Assembly (NCBI RefSeq): GCF_000010985.1
Contig: NC_013939.1
Coordinates: 516,001-580,000, forward strand
From: Deferribacter desulfuricans SSM1
GTDB lineage: Bacteria; Chrysiogenota; Deferribacteres; Deferribacterales; Deferribacteraceae
Length of the DNA stretch: 64,000 nucleotides
Direction of reading: 5' to 3'
Of this stretch, positions 43,440 to 54,576 are shown in pieces. Positions within the stretch are counted from its first letter, which is position 1, and each line of letters begins with the position of its first letter. The position numbers and the translations under genes are program-made. Below the pieces are notes generated by a model. That model searched no databases, was not told where the DNA came from, and was given only the letters and a program-made list of their open reading frames with translations.

Positions 43440-45105
43440 AAGAGGTAAAATAGGATTTGTAACATTTATTGTTTTAGTCATGTTTACCGTAGTAATAGGC
43501 AGGTTGGCCTATCTTCAACTTTATAAGCATGAATACTATGCAAAACTATCTAAAAAACAGTCAATAGAGGAAGTTAGAATAAGATCAGATAGAGCAAAAA
43601 TTTTTGATAGAAATGGTGTTGTGATTGCCAAAGATATTAAAAAGGCTTCTGTGTTTATTTATGGCTTAAATAAAAGTGAAGAAAAATATTTGAAAAGAAA
43701 GTTGAGAAGATTTGGTATTTACAAAAAGGATATTGCTCCTGGATTTCACTGGCTCAAAAGGAACGTAGATGTAGAAGAGGCCGAAAAGTTAAAGAGATTG
43801 TCTGATAGCATCGATTATTTTGTAAATAGTAAGCGATTTTACCCCTATTTAAATACTTTTTCGCAAATTTTAGGTTTCACAGGTGTAGATAATCAAGGGT
43901 TGTATGGTGTTGAAGGTGTATATGAAAGAAAATTGACTGGAGAAGAAATTTTGTATTCAGTTTTGAAAGATAGCAGAGGGCAATTGATTACCCATCAAGA
44001 TAGTATGCCAAATATTATAAATAATAATAAACTAGTATTAACAGTTGATTCAGGATTGCAAAAAATAGCGGAGTCAATATTAATCGAAGATTTTGAAAAA
44101 TTTAAGGCTTCTAAAGCGATTGTAGCTATTATGGATGTAAAAAGTGGAGATATACTCGTATCAGTTTCTAAACCAGATTTTGATCCGAATAGATTTAGAA
44201 GTTACGACAAACAGAGATGGAAAAACCCAGTTACACATTTTACATTTGAGCCGGGTTCAATTTTTAAACCGGTTACTTTTGCTTATCTACTTTCAAGCAA
44301 AAAATTAAATTTAGATAAAAGTATAAATTGTGAAAATGGTGCTTATCTGGTTCATGGCCATATATTTAATGATGTTCATAAATACAAGAAACTGAAATTG
44401 TCAGAGGTCCTTATTCATTCAAGCAATATTGGCACTGTAAAACTTATAGATTCTGCTAAATCTAACGATTTTTATAGATTTATTAAAAAAGCAGGATTTG
44501 GACAGCCTACAGGAATTTTAGGAAGTTCTGAGGAAACCGGTTTGTTGAGAGACCCAAGACATTGGTCAAAATTGTCAAAATATTCCCTTTCCATAGGGCA
44601 AGAATTGTATGTGACACCAATACAGATGCTAAGATTTTATGCTATGATAGCCAATGATGGTAAGATAATAACACCTTCTTATATTAAATCAATTAGTTAT
44701 CAAAATAAATTAATTGTTCCTGAAAAGAAGGAAATACAGGTGTTAGATAAAGATGTAGCTAAGACATTGCAGTATTTACTGAGAAAAGTGGTGACTGATG
44801 GGACAGGTCAAAATGCAGATTCGGATTTTGTTTCAATTGCTGGCAAAACAGGGACTGCTCAAAAGTTTGATTTTAAAATTGGAAGATATTCAAGCAGAAA
44901 TTACATAGCCAGTTTCGCAGGATTTTTCCCAGCTGAAAACCCACAATATGCTATGATTGTTATTTATGATAGCCCAAGATCAAGTATTTATGGAGGTTCC
45001 ACTGCTGCAGTGACGTTCAGAAAGATAGCAGAACAGATGATGATCTATTTAAAAAAAGGGTTACAAATATATAGGGTGAGTGATGAAAGTAAAAGATCTG
45101 CTTAA
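43429..45105 (+). CDS. ftsI: Septal peptidoglycan transpeptidase FtsI (PBP3)
   Basis: Class B penicillin-binding protein that cross-links septal peptidoglycan with FtsW. It has an N-terminal transmembrane helix, a dimerisation/pedestal domain, and a transpeptidase domain with SIFK (S277), SSN (S331) and KTGT (K473). I use the ATG at 43429, which overlaps ftsL by 11 bp; the earlier in-frame ATG lies deep in ftsL. No C-terminal PASTA domains. About 558 residues. Confidence 0.95.
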   Translation: MLSERGKIGFVTFIVLVMFTVVIGRLAYLQLYKHEYYAKLSKKQSIEEVRIRSDRAKIFDRNGVVIAKDIKKASVFIYGLNKSEEKYLKRKLRRFGIYKKDIAPGFHWLKRNVDVEEAEKLKRLSDSIDYFVNSKRFYPYLNTFSQILGFTGVDNQGLYGVEGVYERKLTGEEILYSVLKDSRGQLITHQDSMPNIINNNKLVLTVDSGLQKIAESILIEDFEKFKASKAIVAIMDVKSGDILVSVSKPDFDPNRFRSYDKQRWKNPVTHFTFEPGSIFKPVTFAYLLSSKKLNLDKSINCENGAYLVHGHIFNDVHKYKKLKLSEVLIHSSNIGTVKLIDSAKSNDFYRFIKKAGFGQPTGILGSSEETGLLRDPRHWSKLSKYSLSIGQELYVTPIQMLRFYAMIANDGKIITPSYIKSISYQNKLIVPEKKEIQVLDKDVAKTLQYLLRKVVTDGTGQNADSDFVSIAGKTGTAQKFDFKIGRYSSRNYIASFAGFFPAENPQYAMIVIYDSPRSSIYGGSTAAVTFRKIAEQMMIYLKKGLQIYRVSDESKRSA

Positions 45106-46525
45106 AGGGGTAGAGTATTTTTGTAAAGATAAAAGTTTATTAGAATATGAAGTTGCAGATATTTCTTTTGATAATCGTGATATCAAAGAAAATTCTATCT
45201 TTGTTGCATACAAAGGTGTTTCGTATGATACACATAATGATATAAATAAACTTATTAACGATTCGAGAATTAAAGTTTTAGTTACAGAAAAAGAGTTTGA
45301 TTTCCCAACTATTGTTGTTAAAAATGGCAGGAGAGCCCTTTCTATAATTAGCAAAAACTTTTTTATAAAAAATTATGAACCAAACTATATTGGTGTTACA
45401 GGGACAAACGGGAAAACTACAACCGCATATTTAATAAATCATATTGTAGAGTTTACAGGGTATAAGACAGCAAGATTTGGCACAATAAACTACAAAATTG
45501 ATAAAGAACTATATCCTTCTACAACTACAACACCATCAACTTATGAGTTTTATAAAATGCTTGGTGTAGCAGAAAAAGCAAATTGTGAATTTGTAGTGAT
45601 GGAAGTATCATCTCATGCACTCGATCAGGATAGAGTTTATGGAATAAATTTTAATTATGCAATATACACAAATTTAAGTGGTGACCATTTAGATTATCAC
45701 AAAGATTTAGATGATTATTTCAATTCAAAAAGTAAACTTTTTACAGAATATTTAAATGGATGCGGTATTGTAAATATTGATGATGAGTATGGTAAGAAAT
45801 TACTTTATTTAATAAAAGATAATGAAATTTTGACTTATTCATTCAACAACAATAAAGCCAATTGCTTTGTAGAGCACTTTGATATGAACTTAGATAAAAC
45901 TGATATCGTATTGAATCTATTAGGAGAAAAAATTCACTTTGAAACAAGTCTTGTTGGAAAACACAATATTTATAATTTAATGGCGGCGATATTGACAGCA
46001 CATCATCTTGGTATTGATCATGATAGGATAACAAGAGCTATTAAGACGTTTAGTAATGTACCTGGTAGATTGGAAAAACTTATTTATAATAATATTTATA
46101 TTTTTATTGATTATGCACATACAGATGATGCTTTAGAGAATGTGTTGTCGAGTTTAAGACCTTTTAGAAAAAGAAGAATAATCACACTTTTTGGTTGTGG
46201 CGGAGATAGAGATAAAAGTAAACGACCTAGAATGGCAAAAGTAGCTGAAAAATATTCTGATTTAGTAATGGTAACCAGTGATAATCCAAGAAATGAGGAT
46301 CCTGAAAAGATTATCGATGGTATATTGAAAGGTTTTGGTGATAAATCAAAAGTGGTCGTTGAACCTGATAGAAGAGAAGCTATCAAGCTTGCATTAAAAG
46401 AAGCTGAGCCTGAAGATATTGTGCTTATTGCTGGAAAAGGGCATGAGGATTATCAGCTAATTAAAGGTGTTAAGTATCATTTTGATGATAAAGAAGAAGT
46501 GATAAATTTTTTTGAGGGAAAATGA
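45083..46525 (+). CDS. murE: UDP-MurNAc-tripeptide synthetase (meso-DAP adding)
   Basis: ATP-dependent ligase adding the third stem residue in peptidoglycan synthesis. P-loop IGVTGTNGKTTTAYL, VMEVSSHALDQDRV, and the DAP-selective motif SDNPRNEDP. The DNPR motif indicates meso-diaminopimelate rather than lysine. I use the ATG at 45083; a GTG one codon earlier is possible. The gene overlaps ftsI. Confidence 0.97.
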   Translation: MKVKDLLKGVEYFCKDKSLLEYEVADISFDNRDIKENSIFVAYKGVSYDTHNDINKLINDSRIKVLVTEKEFDFPTIVVKNGRRALSIISKNFFIKNYEPNYIGVTGTNGKTTTAYLINHIVEFTGYKTARFGTINYKIDKELYPSTTTTPSTYEFYKMLGVAEKANCEFVVMEVSSHALDQDRVYGINFNYAIYTNLSGDHLDYHKDLDDYFNSKSKLFTEYLNGCGIVNIDDEYGKKLLYLIKDNEILTYSFNNNKANCFVEHFDMNLDKTDIVLNLLGEKIHFETSLVGKHNIYNLMAAILTAHHLGIDHDRITRAIKTFSNVPGRLEKLIYNNIYIFIDYAHTDDALENVLSSLRPFRKRRIITLFGCGGDRDKSKRPRMAKVAEKYSDLVMVTSDNPRNEDPEKIIDGILKGFGDKSKVVVEPDRREAIKLALKEAEPEDIVLIAGKGHEDYQLIKGVKYHFDDKEEVINFFEGK

Positions 46526-47883
46526 AGACACTAAATATTAAAGAGGCTTTTAAAAATTTGATTGATTATATTTCGCCAACAATAGTTGAATATAATAATG
46601 TTGTAATAAATAGCAAAGAGGTAAAAAAAGGTGATATTTTTTTAGCTCTAAAAGGTACTAATGTAGATGGAAACTCATTTTTTAAAGAGGCTTATGAGCG
46701 AGGTGCTATCTTAACTGTTTTCGATAACCCTTATTTTTATAATAAAGCATCAATAAATAAAGTGCTGGTTGAAGATAGTTTTAATGCAATAAAATCGTTT
46801 GGTATTTGGAAACTTAAGAATAACTTTGCGAAAAGAGTAGCAATAACAGGAAGTGTTGGCAAAACAACAACTAAAAAGCTTTTATATGAGATTTTTTCAA
46901 AGCAATACCAATCTTATATGAGCTACAAAAACTATAATAATGAGCTTGGGATTGCAATATCTTGTGCAAATATTCCTGATGAAGTGGATTATGCATTTTT
47001 TGAAATAGGGACAAACAGTAAAGGTGAAATAAAAAAATATACAGATTATATCAGACCAGAGGTTGCTGTAATAACAAAAATAGCTTCCTCCCATATTGGT
47101 AGATTTGGAGATTTAAATGAGATAGCAGCGGAAAAATTTAGTATAGCAGAGACTGATTCAGTAAAAGAATTGTGGTTAAACGAAAATGATACAGTTTATT
47201 TGAAAGATGAAATTGTAAAAAACAAAAAGATTTTCACAGTTGGATTTAGTGAAAAGGCTGATTTTAGAATTATTGATATAAAGAGCTTAGATGGAGGGTA
47301 TGAGTTTTATGTAAAATTCAATAGAGATAAATTTAAATTTCAGATTAATCATTTTTACTATCATTTTATTTTAAACGCATCGATGGCTGCAGGAGTAGCG
47401 TTAAGAGAAGGGATAGAGTATGATTATATTTATCAAGCTATTAAAGAGTTTTTGCCTGAGGAGAAAAGAGGGGTAGTTTATAATTATGAAAATATTGCCA
47501 TTATCGATGATACATACAATGCAAGCATTGATTCTATAACAGCGGCGTTAAAGAGTTTGGATAAATATAAGTGTTTTAATAAGGACAAAATTGCAATAAT
47601 TGGAGAAATTGCTGAAATAGAAGGTTTTGAGGATGAAATTTATGAAAAGCTAATAGAATTTGCTAAAAAGTTATCCGGTGTTACTGTTATTTTTTGTGGT
47701 GATTATTTTGATAAATACGAAGATTTTGAAAATATTAAGTTTTTCAACAATAAGCAAAAGCTCTATAAATATTTAAATAACATCAACTCTGGTTGTTTCT
47801 TGGTTAAAGCTTCAAGAAGTAAAAAGTTTGAAGAAATTGTAGATTATTTGATTACCAAAGGTAGAGGTAAATATGCTGTATAA
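46522..47883 (+). CDS. murF: UDP-MurNAc-pentapeptide synthetase
   Basis: Adds D-Ala-D-Ala to the UDP-MurNAc-tripeptide. P-loop [19 protein letters not shown], then [21 protein letters not shown] and [17 protein letters not shown]. At 453 residues it is of normal length. The ATG overlaps the murE stop (ATGA), and its end overlaps mraY by 11 bp. Confidence 0.96.
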   Translation: MKTLNIKEAFKNLIDYISPTIVEYNNVVINSKEVKKGDIFLALKGTNVDGNSFFKEAYERGAILTVFDNPYFYNKASINKVLVEDSFNAIKSFGIWKLKNNFAKRVAITGSVGKTTTKKLLYEIFSKQYQSYMSYKNYNNELGIAISCANIPDEVDYAFFEIGTNSKGEIKKYTDYIRPEVAVITKIASSHIGRFGDLNEIAAEKFSIAETDSVKELWLNENDTVYLKDEIVKNKKIFTVGFSEKADFRIIDIKSLDGGYEFYVKFNRDKFKFQINHFYYHFILNASMAAGVALREGIEYDYIYQAIKEFLPEEKRGVVYNYENIAIIDDTYNASIDSITAALKSLDKYKCFNKDKIAIIGEIAEIEGFEDEIYEKLIEFAKKLSGVTVIFCGDYFDKYEDFENIKFFNNKQKLYKYLNNINSGCFLVKASRSKKFEEIVDYLITKGRGKYAV

Positions 47884-48958
47884 TTTGTTGTATCCATTAA
47901 GTGAGCATTTTATACTGTTTAATGTTTTTAAGTACATAACGTTTCGTACAATTTATGCAATAATTACCTCTTTTATAATAGCCATTGTATTTGGACCAAA
48001 AATTATTAAACAATTGAAGACACTGCAGATTTCCCAAAAAACTAAAGGGTATGAGCCTGAAAGGCATAAGGAGAAAGAAGGCACACCCACCATGGGAGGA
48101 TTATTGATAATATTAAGCTGTGTTGTGTCAACGTTGTTGTGGGCAGATCTTAGGAATTATTACGTATGGATTGTGTTGTATGTCTTTATTTGCACTGCAG
48201 CAATAGGCCTTTTTGATGACTATATAAAAACTATTAAGAAAAACCCAGAGGGGTTATCCCCTAAGAGCAAATTTTTAGCTCAGGTAGTAGTTGCAGTAAC
48301 AACTACAATTCTGATTATTTGGGTAGATAAGTCAAATATTGCTACAAAGCTATATTTCCCATTTTTTAAGCATTTAATAATAGACTTATCATATTTTTAT
48401 ATTTTGTTTGCAGTATTCATAATTGTGGGTACTTCTAATGCTGTAAATCTAACAGATGGTTTGGATGGGTTGGCAATTATGCCAACTGTAATTTCATTTG
48501 GTACCTTTATACTTTTTACATATTTGGCTGGACATATTAAGTTTTCAAATTACTTGCATATCCCTTATGTAGCTGGATCAGGTGAGCTAGCTATTTTTTG
48601 TGGGAGTATGGTTGGTGCTGGACTTGGATTTTTATGGTTTAATGCATTTCCTGCGTCTGTTTTTATGGGTGATGTTGGAAGCTTATCAATAGGCTCTGCT
48701 CTTGGTACAGTGGCAATTATTGTAAAGCAGGAAATCGTGTTAGCTATTGTTGGTGGTGTATTTGTAATTGAAACGTTGTCTGTCATTCTGCAAGTAGGTT
48801 TTTTTAAGGCTACAAAAGGTAAAAGATTATTTAGAATGGCACCTATTCATCATCATTATGAACTTAAAGGGTGGTCTGAACCTAAGATTATAGTGAGATT
48901 TTGGATTGTTTCATTTTTGTTGGCTTTGCTTGCATTAAGTACATTAAAACTAAGGTGA
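47873..48958 (+). CDS. mraY: Phospho-MurNAc-pentapeptide transferase (lipid I synthase)
   Basis: Ten-helix membrane enzyme transferring phospho-MurNAc-pentapeptide to undecaprenyl phosphate. It has the conserved [12 protein letters not shown], the catalytic GLFDDYIKT and [10 protein letters not shown] aspartate clusters, and [14 protein letters not shown] near the C-terminus. At 361 residues it is standard. Confidence 0.97.
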   Translation: MLYNLLYPLSEHFILFNVFKYITFRTIYAIITSFIIAIVFGPKIIKQLKTLQISQKTKGYEPERHKEKEGTPTMGGLLIILSCVVSTLLWADLRNYYVWIVLYVFICTAAIGLFDDYIKTIKKNPEGLSPKSKFLAQVVVAVTTTILIIWVDKSNIATKLYFPFFKHLIIDLSYFYILFAVFIIVGTSNAVNLTDGLDGLAIMPTVISFGTFILFTYLAGHIKFSNYLHIPYVAGSGELAIFCGSMVGAGLGFLWFNAFPASVFMGDVGSLSIGSALGTVAIIVKQEIVLAIVGGVFVIETLSVILQVGFFKATKGKRLFRMAPIHHHYELKGWSEPKIIVRFWIVSFLLALLALSTLKLR

Positions 48959-48961
48959 TAA

Positions 48962-50203
48962 ATGAGAGCAGCGATAGTAGGTTATGGTTTAAGCGGTAAA
49001 AGTGCTGAGAAAATACTGAGAGAAATTTTAAAAGTTGATAATATAGCTATATTTGATGATAAACAAGATGGTTTTAAGCCAACTGCTGATTTTGATGATG
49101 AAAATTTTGATTTGGTTGTTGTAAGTCCAGGATTAAATATAGAAAAACTAAATGTCAATAATAAATCTAAAGTTATAAGTGAATATGAACTTGTATTTAA
49201 TTTGGTTAAAGACAAAACATTTATAGGAATTACAGGTAGCAATGGTAAATCGACTACCACATTTCTAACATCACAGATTTTAAACAAAATTGGGCTCAAA
49301 AGTGTTGCTTGTGGAAATATAGGATATCCACTTGGCTATGCAATATTTGATGATTTTGATTATTTTGTTGTGGAATTTTCAAGTTTTCAAATTGATTTGA
49401 TGAGAAAAGGGGAATTTTTAGATGCAGGAGTAATAATAAATATTACACCTGACCATTTAGATAGGTATAAAACATTTGAAAATTATCTCAAATCAAAAGT
49501 AAGGTTGTCTGAGCTTTTAAAAGATGATGGATTCTTCGTAGTTGGTAAAGATATAACAAGCTATATTGCAAATTATGATTTATGCATTGATACTGATTTT
49601 AATGATTATCCAAAATTAAAAGGTGATGTCCTATATTTTGAAAATTTTTATATAAATGTTAATCATTTCCCTTTAGTTGGAAAACATAATCTGGTGAATC
49701 TCAGCTTTGCATTAGAAATTGTAAATAATTTTTATGAGCTAAAAGGGGATGTTACCCACTTAATTGAAGATTTAAAGGGTTTACCTCATAGATGTGAAAT
49801 TGTTAGAGAAATTGATGGTATTTTATTTGTAAATGATTCTAAAGGGACAAATGTTGATTCCACTAAAACAGCACTAAAAGGGCTGGATGGTAAAATAATT
49901 TTATTGCTTGGTGGCTTGGACAAAGATGGTGACTTTAGTGAATTAAACGATGACATTAAAAAGAAATGTAAGGCTGTGGTTTGCTTTGGTAGAGATGCAA
50001 AAAATATTTATGATCAGATAGATTTTGAGAAAAAAATATTGGTTAATAAGCTTAAAGAAGCCTTTGATACAAGTACTGAACTAGCAAAAAGTGGCGATAT
50101 TGTTTTACTTTCTCCAGGTTGTGCAAGTTTTGATGAGTTTAACAACTTTGAAGAAAGAGGTGAATATTTTAAAAAGTTGGTGGATGAATATGCCAGCAAA
50201 TAG
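48962..50203 (+). CDS. murD: UDP-MurNAc-L-alanine:D-glutamate ligase
   Basis: Adds D-glutamate in the cytoplasmic branch of peptidoglycan synthesis. N-terminal UDP-binding loop VGYGLSGKSAEKIL, P-loop IGITGSNGKSTTTFL, EFSSFQIDL and NDSKGTNVDSTKTAL, then a C-terminal SPGCASFDEFNNFEERGEYF. Complete at 413 residues and follows mraY by 3 bp. Confidence 0.96.
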   Translation: MRAAIVGYGLSGKSAEKILREILKVDNIAIFDDKQDGFKPTADFDDENFDLVVVSPGLNIEKLNVNNKSKVISEYELVFNLVKDKTFIGITGSNGKSTTTFLTSQILNKIGLKSVACGNIGYPLGYAIFDDFDYFVVEFSSFQIDLMRKGEFLDAGVIINITPDHLDRYKTFENYLKSKVRLSELLKDDGFFVVGKDITSYIANYDLCIDTDFNDYPKLKGDVLYFENFYINVNHFPLVGKHNLVNLSFALEIVNNFYELKGDVTHLIEDLKGLPHRCEIVREIDGILFVNDSKGTNVDSTKTALKGLDGKIILLLGGLDKDGDFSELNDDIKKKCKAVVCFGRDAKNIYDQIDFEKKILVNKLKEAFDTSTELAKSGDIVLLSPGCASFDEFNNFEERGEYFKKLVDEYASK

Positions 50204-51287
50204 ATTAAACAGAGAATACGACGAAAGGATATATGTTTTTGTGTTAACAATCATTTTGATAATTATAGGTTGCCTTTATATTTATAATGTTGGTTCAATT
50301 CAGGCTCAAAGGTGGGATAAACCAGATTATTATTATTTAGTTAGACAGTTTATAGCAGTTTTACTTGGTATGGTTTTGATGATTTTAGCATATAATATCC
50401 CTATAAATTTTTATAGAAAAGTAGTCCCAGTTTTGTATTTTGTTACTTTGTTTTTACTTATGTCTGTATTCTTTTTTAGTGCAGTAAATGGTTCTCATAG
50501 ATGGATAAAACTGCCTTTTATAAATTTCCAACCAAGTGAATTGGCTAAATTTGTTTCAATAGTTTATCTTGCACATTACTTAGATAAAAAATCTGATAAA
50601 ATCTCAGACTTTTTTAAGGGATTTTTACCAGCAATGATTTTGCTGGGTATATTATCTGCTTTAATCTTGGTTGAGCCTGATTATGGTACATCTTTTCTAA
50701 TAATGGCAATTTCTATTATACTGATGTTTATCGGTGGTGCTAGTATAAAACATATCTTAGGAATTGTAGCTTTTTCAGTACCACCAGCAATAGTATTGTT
50801 ATTTAGTGGTTATCACAGAGAAAGGTTGTTAAGCTTTCTTGACCCTTGGAGCTATTATCATGGACCTGGATATCAGTTGATTCAATCTTTAATAGCGATT
50901 GGTAGTGGTGGATTTTTTGGAAAAGGTTTTGGTAATAGTAGCCAGAAACTTTACTTTTTACCCGAAGCTCATACAGATTTTATCTTTTCAATAATCTCTG
51001 AAGAACTTGGATTTTTGGGTAGTCTAATATTGCTCTTTATAATTTTGATGTTGTTTTTAGAAATAAAAAGGGTTGCTGATAGTGAAAGTGATAAATTTAA
51101 AAGATTGCTCTGTTTTGGGATTGGATTGATGTTTATGTTGCAGGCACTTATACATCTTTTTGTGTCTACTGGCTTATTTCCAACAAAAGGGATTGCATTG
51201 CCGTTTATAAGTTATGGAGGATCTTCTGTTATGATGTCACTTTTTATGATTGGAATTGTGCTAAGGTGTAAAAAGGAGCAGCTATGA
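50190..51287 (+). CDS. ftsW: Septal peptidoglycan polymerase FtsW
   Basis: SEDS-family glycosyltransferase working with FtsI at the septum. About ten transmembrane helices; conserved segments WIKLPFINFQPSELAKF (SEDS signature), LVEPDYGTSFLIM and LPEAHTDFIFSIISEELGF, and a C-terminal PFISYGGSSVMMSL. I start at the ATG at 50190 (behind GGTGG), inside the end of murD; the open frame extends further upstream but is not coding. About 365 residues. Confidence 0.95.
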   Translation: MPANRLNREYDERIYVFVLTIILIIIGCLYIYNVGSIQAQRWDKPDYYYLVRQFIAVLLGMVLMILAYNIPINFYRKVVPVLYFVTLFLLMSVFFFSAVNGSHRWIKLPFINFQPSELAKFVSIVYLAHYLDKKSDKISDFFKGFLPAMILLGILSALILVEPDYGTSFLIMAISIILMFIGGASIKHILGIVAFSVPPAIVLLFSGYHRERLLSFLDPWSYYHGPGYQLIQSLIAIGSGGFFGKGFGNSSQKLYFLPEAHTDFIFSIISEELGFLGSLILLFIILMLFLEIKRVADSESDKFKRLLCFGIGLMFMLQALIHLFVSTGLFPTKGIALPFISYGGSSVMMSLFMIGIVLRCKKEQL

Positions 51288-52324
51288 AAGTAGTTATTGC
51301 TGGTGGTGGTACAGGCGGGCATCTGTTTCCAGGTATATCGTTGGCGAATGTCCTGACTGATAAAGGTGTAGAATTCCTTTTTATGGTTTCAAATAGAGGT
51401 ATAGATAGATCAATTTTGAGTAAATTTGGATATAAGTTTTATGAGCAAAACATTTATGCTTTTAAAGGAAAAAACATTACATGGAAAATTAAAACATTAT
51501 TATCAATAATTAAAGAGAGTATTAAAGTCTTTAAAGAAATAGATAAAAGAGATATTGTTATTCTGTTAGGTGGATTTGCATCAGTGCCTACTGGTATTGT
51601 TTCTATATTGAAAAGAAATCCTTTGTATATTCATGAACAAAATTCTGTAATGGGTATAGCAAATAGGTTTTTTAGTAAGTTTGCAAAAAAAGTATTTTTA
51701 AGTTTTGAGAAGACTAAATTTGCTCCTAAAAATGCTATAGTTGTGGGTAATCCCATTAGAAAAGAGTTTTATGAAATTGAAGCAAAAGAGAATTTTGAAA
51801 AACATCTTTTGATTGTTGGTGGTAGTCAAGGAAGCAGAATCATTAATAAATTTGTCTCAGAAATAGCAAAAGACTTATTGAATAAAGGGTATTCTATTTA
51901 TCACCAAACTGGAGAAAAACTCTACAATGAGACTGTCAATTTTTATAAAGAAAACGGAGTTGATCAAGGTGATAATATAAAGATAGAACCTTTTATAGAT
52001 AATATGGTGGATGCGTATAAATGGTCTGATATTGTTATTAGTAGAGCAGGAGCTGGGGCAGTTTTTGAATTGATGTATTCAAAAAGAATTGGGATTTTTA
52101 TCCCTTTAAAAATTGCAGCGGATAACCATCAATTTTACAATGCCTTACATGCAAAGGAAAAGGGTGTTGCGGAGATTATTACCGAGGACGATTTGTCTAA
52201 AGAATCAATGATTAAAACTATTGATAAAATAGAAAAAGACTACTCAACATACAGAGAAAACTTACTCTCTATAAAAAGGTTAAAGAGTGCTGAAATTATA
52301 TGTGAGGAGATCTTAAGTGCATAA
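51284..52324 (+). CDS. murG: UDP-GlcNAc transferase MurG (lipid II synthase)
   Basis: Adds GlcNAc to lipid I at the inner face of the membrane. The N-terminal glycine-rich loop IAGGGTGGHLFPGI, then GGFASVPTG, HEQNSVMGIANR, VVGNPIRKEF, IVGGSQGSR, and SRAGAGAVFELM in the UDP-GlcNAc site. The 346-residue protein overlaps ftsW by 4 bp. Confidence 0.97.
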   Translation: MKVVIAGGGTGGHLFPGISLANVLTDKGVEFLFMVSNRGIDRSILSKFGYKFYEQNIYAFKGKNITWKIKTLLSIIKESIKVFKEIDKRDIVILLGGFASVPTGIVSILKRNPLYIHEQNSVMGIANRFFSKFAKKVFLSFEKTKFAPKNAIVVGNPIRKEFYEIEAKENFEKHLLIVGGSQGSRIINKFVSEIAKDLLNKGYSIYHQTGEKLYNETVNFYKENGVDQGDNIKIEPFIDNMVDAYKWSDIVISRAGAGAVFELMYSKRIGIFIPLKIAADNHQFYNALHAKEKGVAEIITEDDLSKESMIKTIDKIEKDYSTYRENLLSIKRLKSAEIICEEILSA

Positions 52325-53708
52325 GATGTTTGGTAAAGTCAACAAGATTCATTTCATAGGTATTGGCGGCATAGGGATGAGTGGTATAGCCGAGGTTTTG
52401 CATAATCTTGGCTTTGAAATTTCAGGATCAGATATATCTATGAATAAAAATGTTAAAAGATTAAAGAATTTAGGCGTAAAGGTATTTATTGGGCATAACC
52501 CTGAGAATGTGAAAGATGTTGATGTGGTAGTATATTCATCTGCAATAAAAGAAGATAATCCAGAATTAATTTCAGCTAAAGATCGTCATATCCCTGTAAT
52601 AAAACGTGGTGAGATGCTTGCAGAATTAACAAGGTTAAAAAGGTCTATTACGGTTTCAGGTAGTCACGGTAAAACTACCACAACATCGATGATTGCGCAT
52701 ATTTTCATAGAAGCAAAATTAGATCCAACGATAGTAATTGGTGGAAGATTAAATAGTTCTGGACAAAATGCTGTATTAGGAAAAGGGGATTACTTTATCT
52801 GTGAAAGTGATGAAAGTGATAGATCATTTTTACTTTTGTATCCTACAATTAATGTAGTTACAAATATAGATTTGGAACATCTGGATGTATATCAAGATTT
52901 AGAGGATATAAAATCAGCATTTATAGAATATTGTAATAAGATTCCGTTTTATGGTCTTAATCTCCTCTGTATAGAAAATCAGAATGTGACTGATATTATA
53001 CCAAGTATCGAAAAGAGATTTCAAACCTATGGATTTAAGAAATCTGCTGATATAAGAGCTGATAATATTATTCAAGATGGTTATATTTCTACTTTTGATG
53101 TTTACTATTTTAGTGAGAAGTTAGGAAGAATTCACTTAAATACTCCTGGTATTCATAATGTTTTAAATTCATTGGGTGCCATTGGAGTTGCTATAGAATG
53201 TGGTATAACCTTTGACGTAATAAAAGAGGCTCTTAAGAATTTTCAAGGTGTTGAAAGAAGATTATCCATAAGATACAAAGATGAAAGACGTGTTGTCATT
53301 GATGATTATGGACATCATCCTACCGAAATAAAAGCAACTTTGCAAAGTGTTCGTTCTCTATATCCAGACTATAAAATTGTTACAATATTTCAACCTCATA
53401 GATACACAAGAACCAAAGCTTTGCTTAATGAATTTGCATCATCATTTTATGATACAGATATTCTCATTGTTACAGATATTTATGCAGCCAGTGAAGCACC
53501 AATAGAAGGTGTAAGTTCAGACATTTTAGTGGAAAAAATAAAAATGCAAGGTTTAAAGGATGTATATTACATTGCTGATTTCGATAAAATTTTTGATTTA
53601 GAAATATTTAATGATGAAAAGGTTGTTTTTATTACTCTTGGAGCAGGGAATATAACAGAATTATCTTACAAAATTGCAGATTATTTCAGGAGTAAAGAGA
53701 ATGTATAG
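52317..53708 (+). CDS. murC: UDP-MurNAc:L-alanine ligase
   Basis: Adds the first residue of the stem peptide. N-terminal IHFIGIGGIGMSGIAEVL, P-loop VSGSHGKTTTTSMI, CESDESDRSFL, and DDYGHHPTEIKATL. I keep the GTG at 52317 because GAGGAG lies seven bases ahead; ATG at 52326 is the alternative. 463 residues. The next gene is ddl: the murB usually found here is absent. Confidence 0.97.
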   Translation: MHKMFGKVNKIHFIGIGGIGMSGIAEVLHNLGFEISGSDISMNKNVKRLKNLGVKVFIGHNPENVKDVDVVVYSSAIKEDNPELISAKDRHIPVIKRGEMLAELTRLKRSITVSGSHGKTTTTSMIAHIFIEAKLDPTIVIGGRLNSSGQNAVLGKGDYFICESDESDRSFLLLYPTINVVTNIDLEHLDVYQDLEDIKSAFIEYCNKIPFYGLNLLCIENQNVTDIIPSIEKRFQTYGFKKSADIRADNIIQDGYISTFDVYYFSEKLGRIHLNTPGIHNVLNSLGAIGVAIECGITFDVIKEALKNFQGVERRLSIRYKDERRVVIDDYGHHPTEIKATLQSVRSLYPDYKIVTIFQPHRYTRTKALLNEFASSFYDTDILIVTDIYAASEAPIEGVSSDILVEKIKMQGLKDVYYIADFDKIFDLEIFNDEKVVFITLGAGNITELSYKIADYFRSKENV

Positions 53709-54576
53709 AAAAATTGCTGTTTTGTGTGGTGGGTTATCAAGTGAGAGAGAGGTTTCATTAAAAACTGGAGAAGCAGTGAAACAGGCTCTTGATAATTTGG
53801 GGTATGATGCTTTTTTAATCGATGTTGATAATAATGTTGATAAAAAAATTAGGGAAACACAACCCGATTATTGTTTTATCGCTTTGCATGGTAAATATGG
53901 TGAGGATGGATCAATTCAAGGTTTGCTTGAAGTTTTGGGTATTCCATATAATGGTGCAGGTGTAGCTGCAAGTGCTATTGCCTATGATAAACATTTAACA
54001 AAAGTCTTAGTTCAGTCGGTTGGGATTAAAACGCCAGATTATTATCTTTGTGAAAATGATAAAGATATAAGATTTTTACCAGCTGTTGTAAAGCCTGCTA
54101 GAGAAGGCTCCACAATAGGAATTTCAATTGTTAAAAGTAAAGATGAATTTTCAAAAGCATTCAGTGAGGCAAAAAAATATGATTCTAGAGTTTTAATTGA
54201 AAGGTTTATAGAAGGGAAAGAGCTTACAGTAGGAATTATAAATAACGAAGTTCTTCCCACTATTTATATAAAGCCTATAAAGGGTTTCTATGATTACGAA
54301 TCAAAATATACCAAAGGGATGACTGAATACATTTTTGAAACTGGGCTTAATGTAGATGAAACAGATAAATTAAACAATATTTCATTAAAAGTAGCTGATT
54401 TGATTGGTTGTTCGTCATTGTGCCGTATAGATTATATATATGATGGAAAAGAGTTTTTCCTGTTGGAAGTGAATACTATACCAGGTATGACTGAAACAAG
54501 TTTATTACCAAAGGCAGCTAAAAAAGCGGGTTATGATTTTGAGAAGCTGATAGATAAAATTATAAAAGGGGATTAA
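53701..54576 (+). CDS. ddl: D-alanine:D-alanine ligase
   Basis: ATP-grasp enzyme making the D-Ala-D-Ala used by MurF. It starts IAVLCGGLSSEREVSLKTG and has LHGKYGEDGSIQGLLE, PAREGSTIGISIVKS and the C-terminal metal site FFLLEVNTIPGMTETSLLPK. I use the ATG at 53701, overlapping murC by 8 bp; 291 residues, the shorter DdlB type. Confidence 0.96.
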   Translation: MYRKIAVLCGGLSSEREVSLKTGEAVKQALDNLGYDAFLIDVDNNVDKKIRETQPDYCFIALHGKYGEDGSIQGLLEVLGIPYNGAGVAASAIAYDKHLTKVLVQSVGIKTPDYYLCENDKDIRFLPAVVKPAREGSTIGISIVKSKDEFSKAFSEAKKYDSRVLIERFIEGKELTVGIINNEVLPTIYIKPIKGFYDYESKYTKGMTEYIFETGLNVDETDKLNNISLKVADLIGCSSLCRIDYIYDGKEFFLLEVNTIPGMTETSLLPKAAKKAGYDFEKLIDKIIKGD

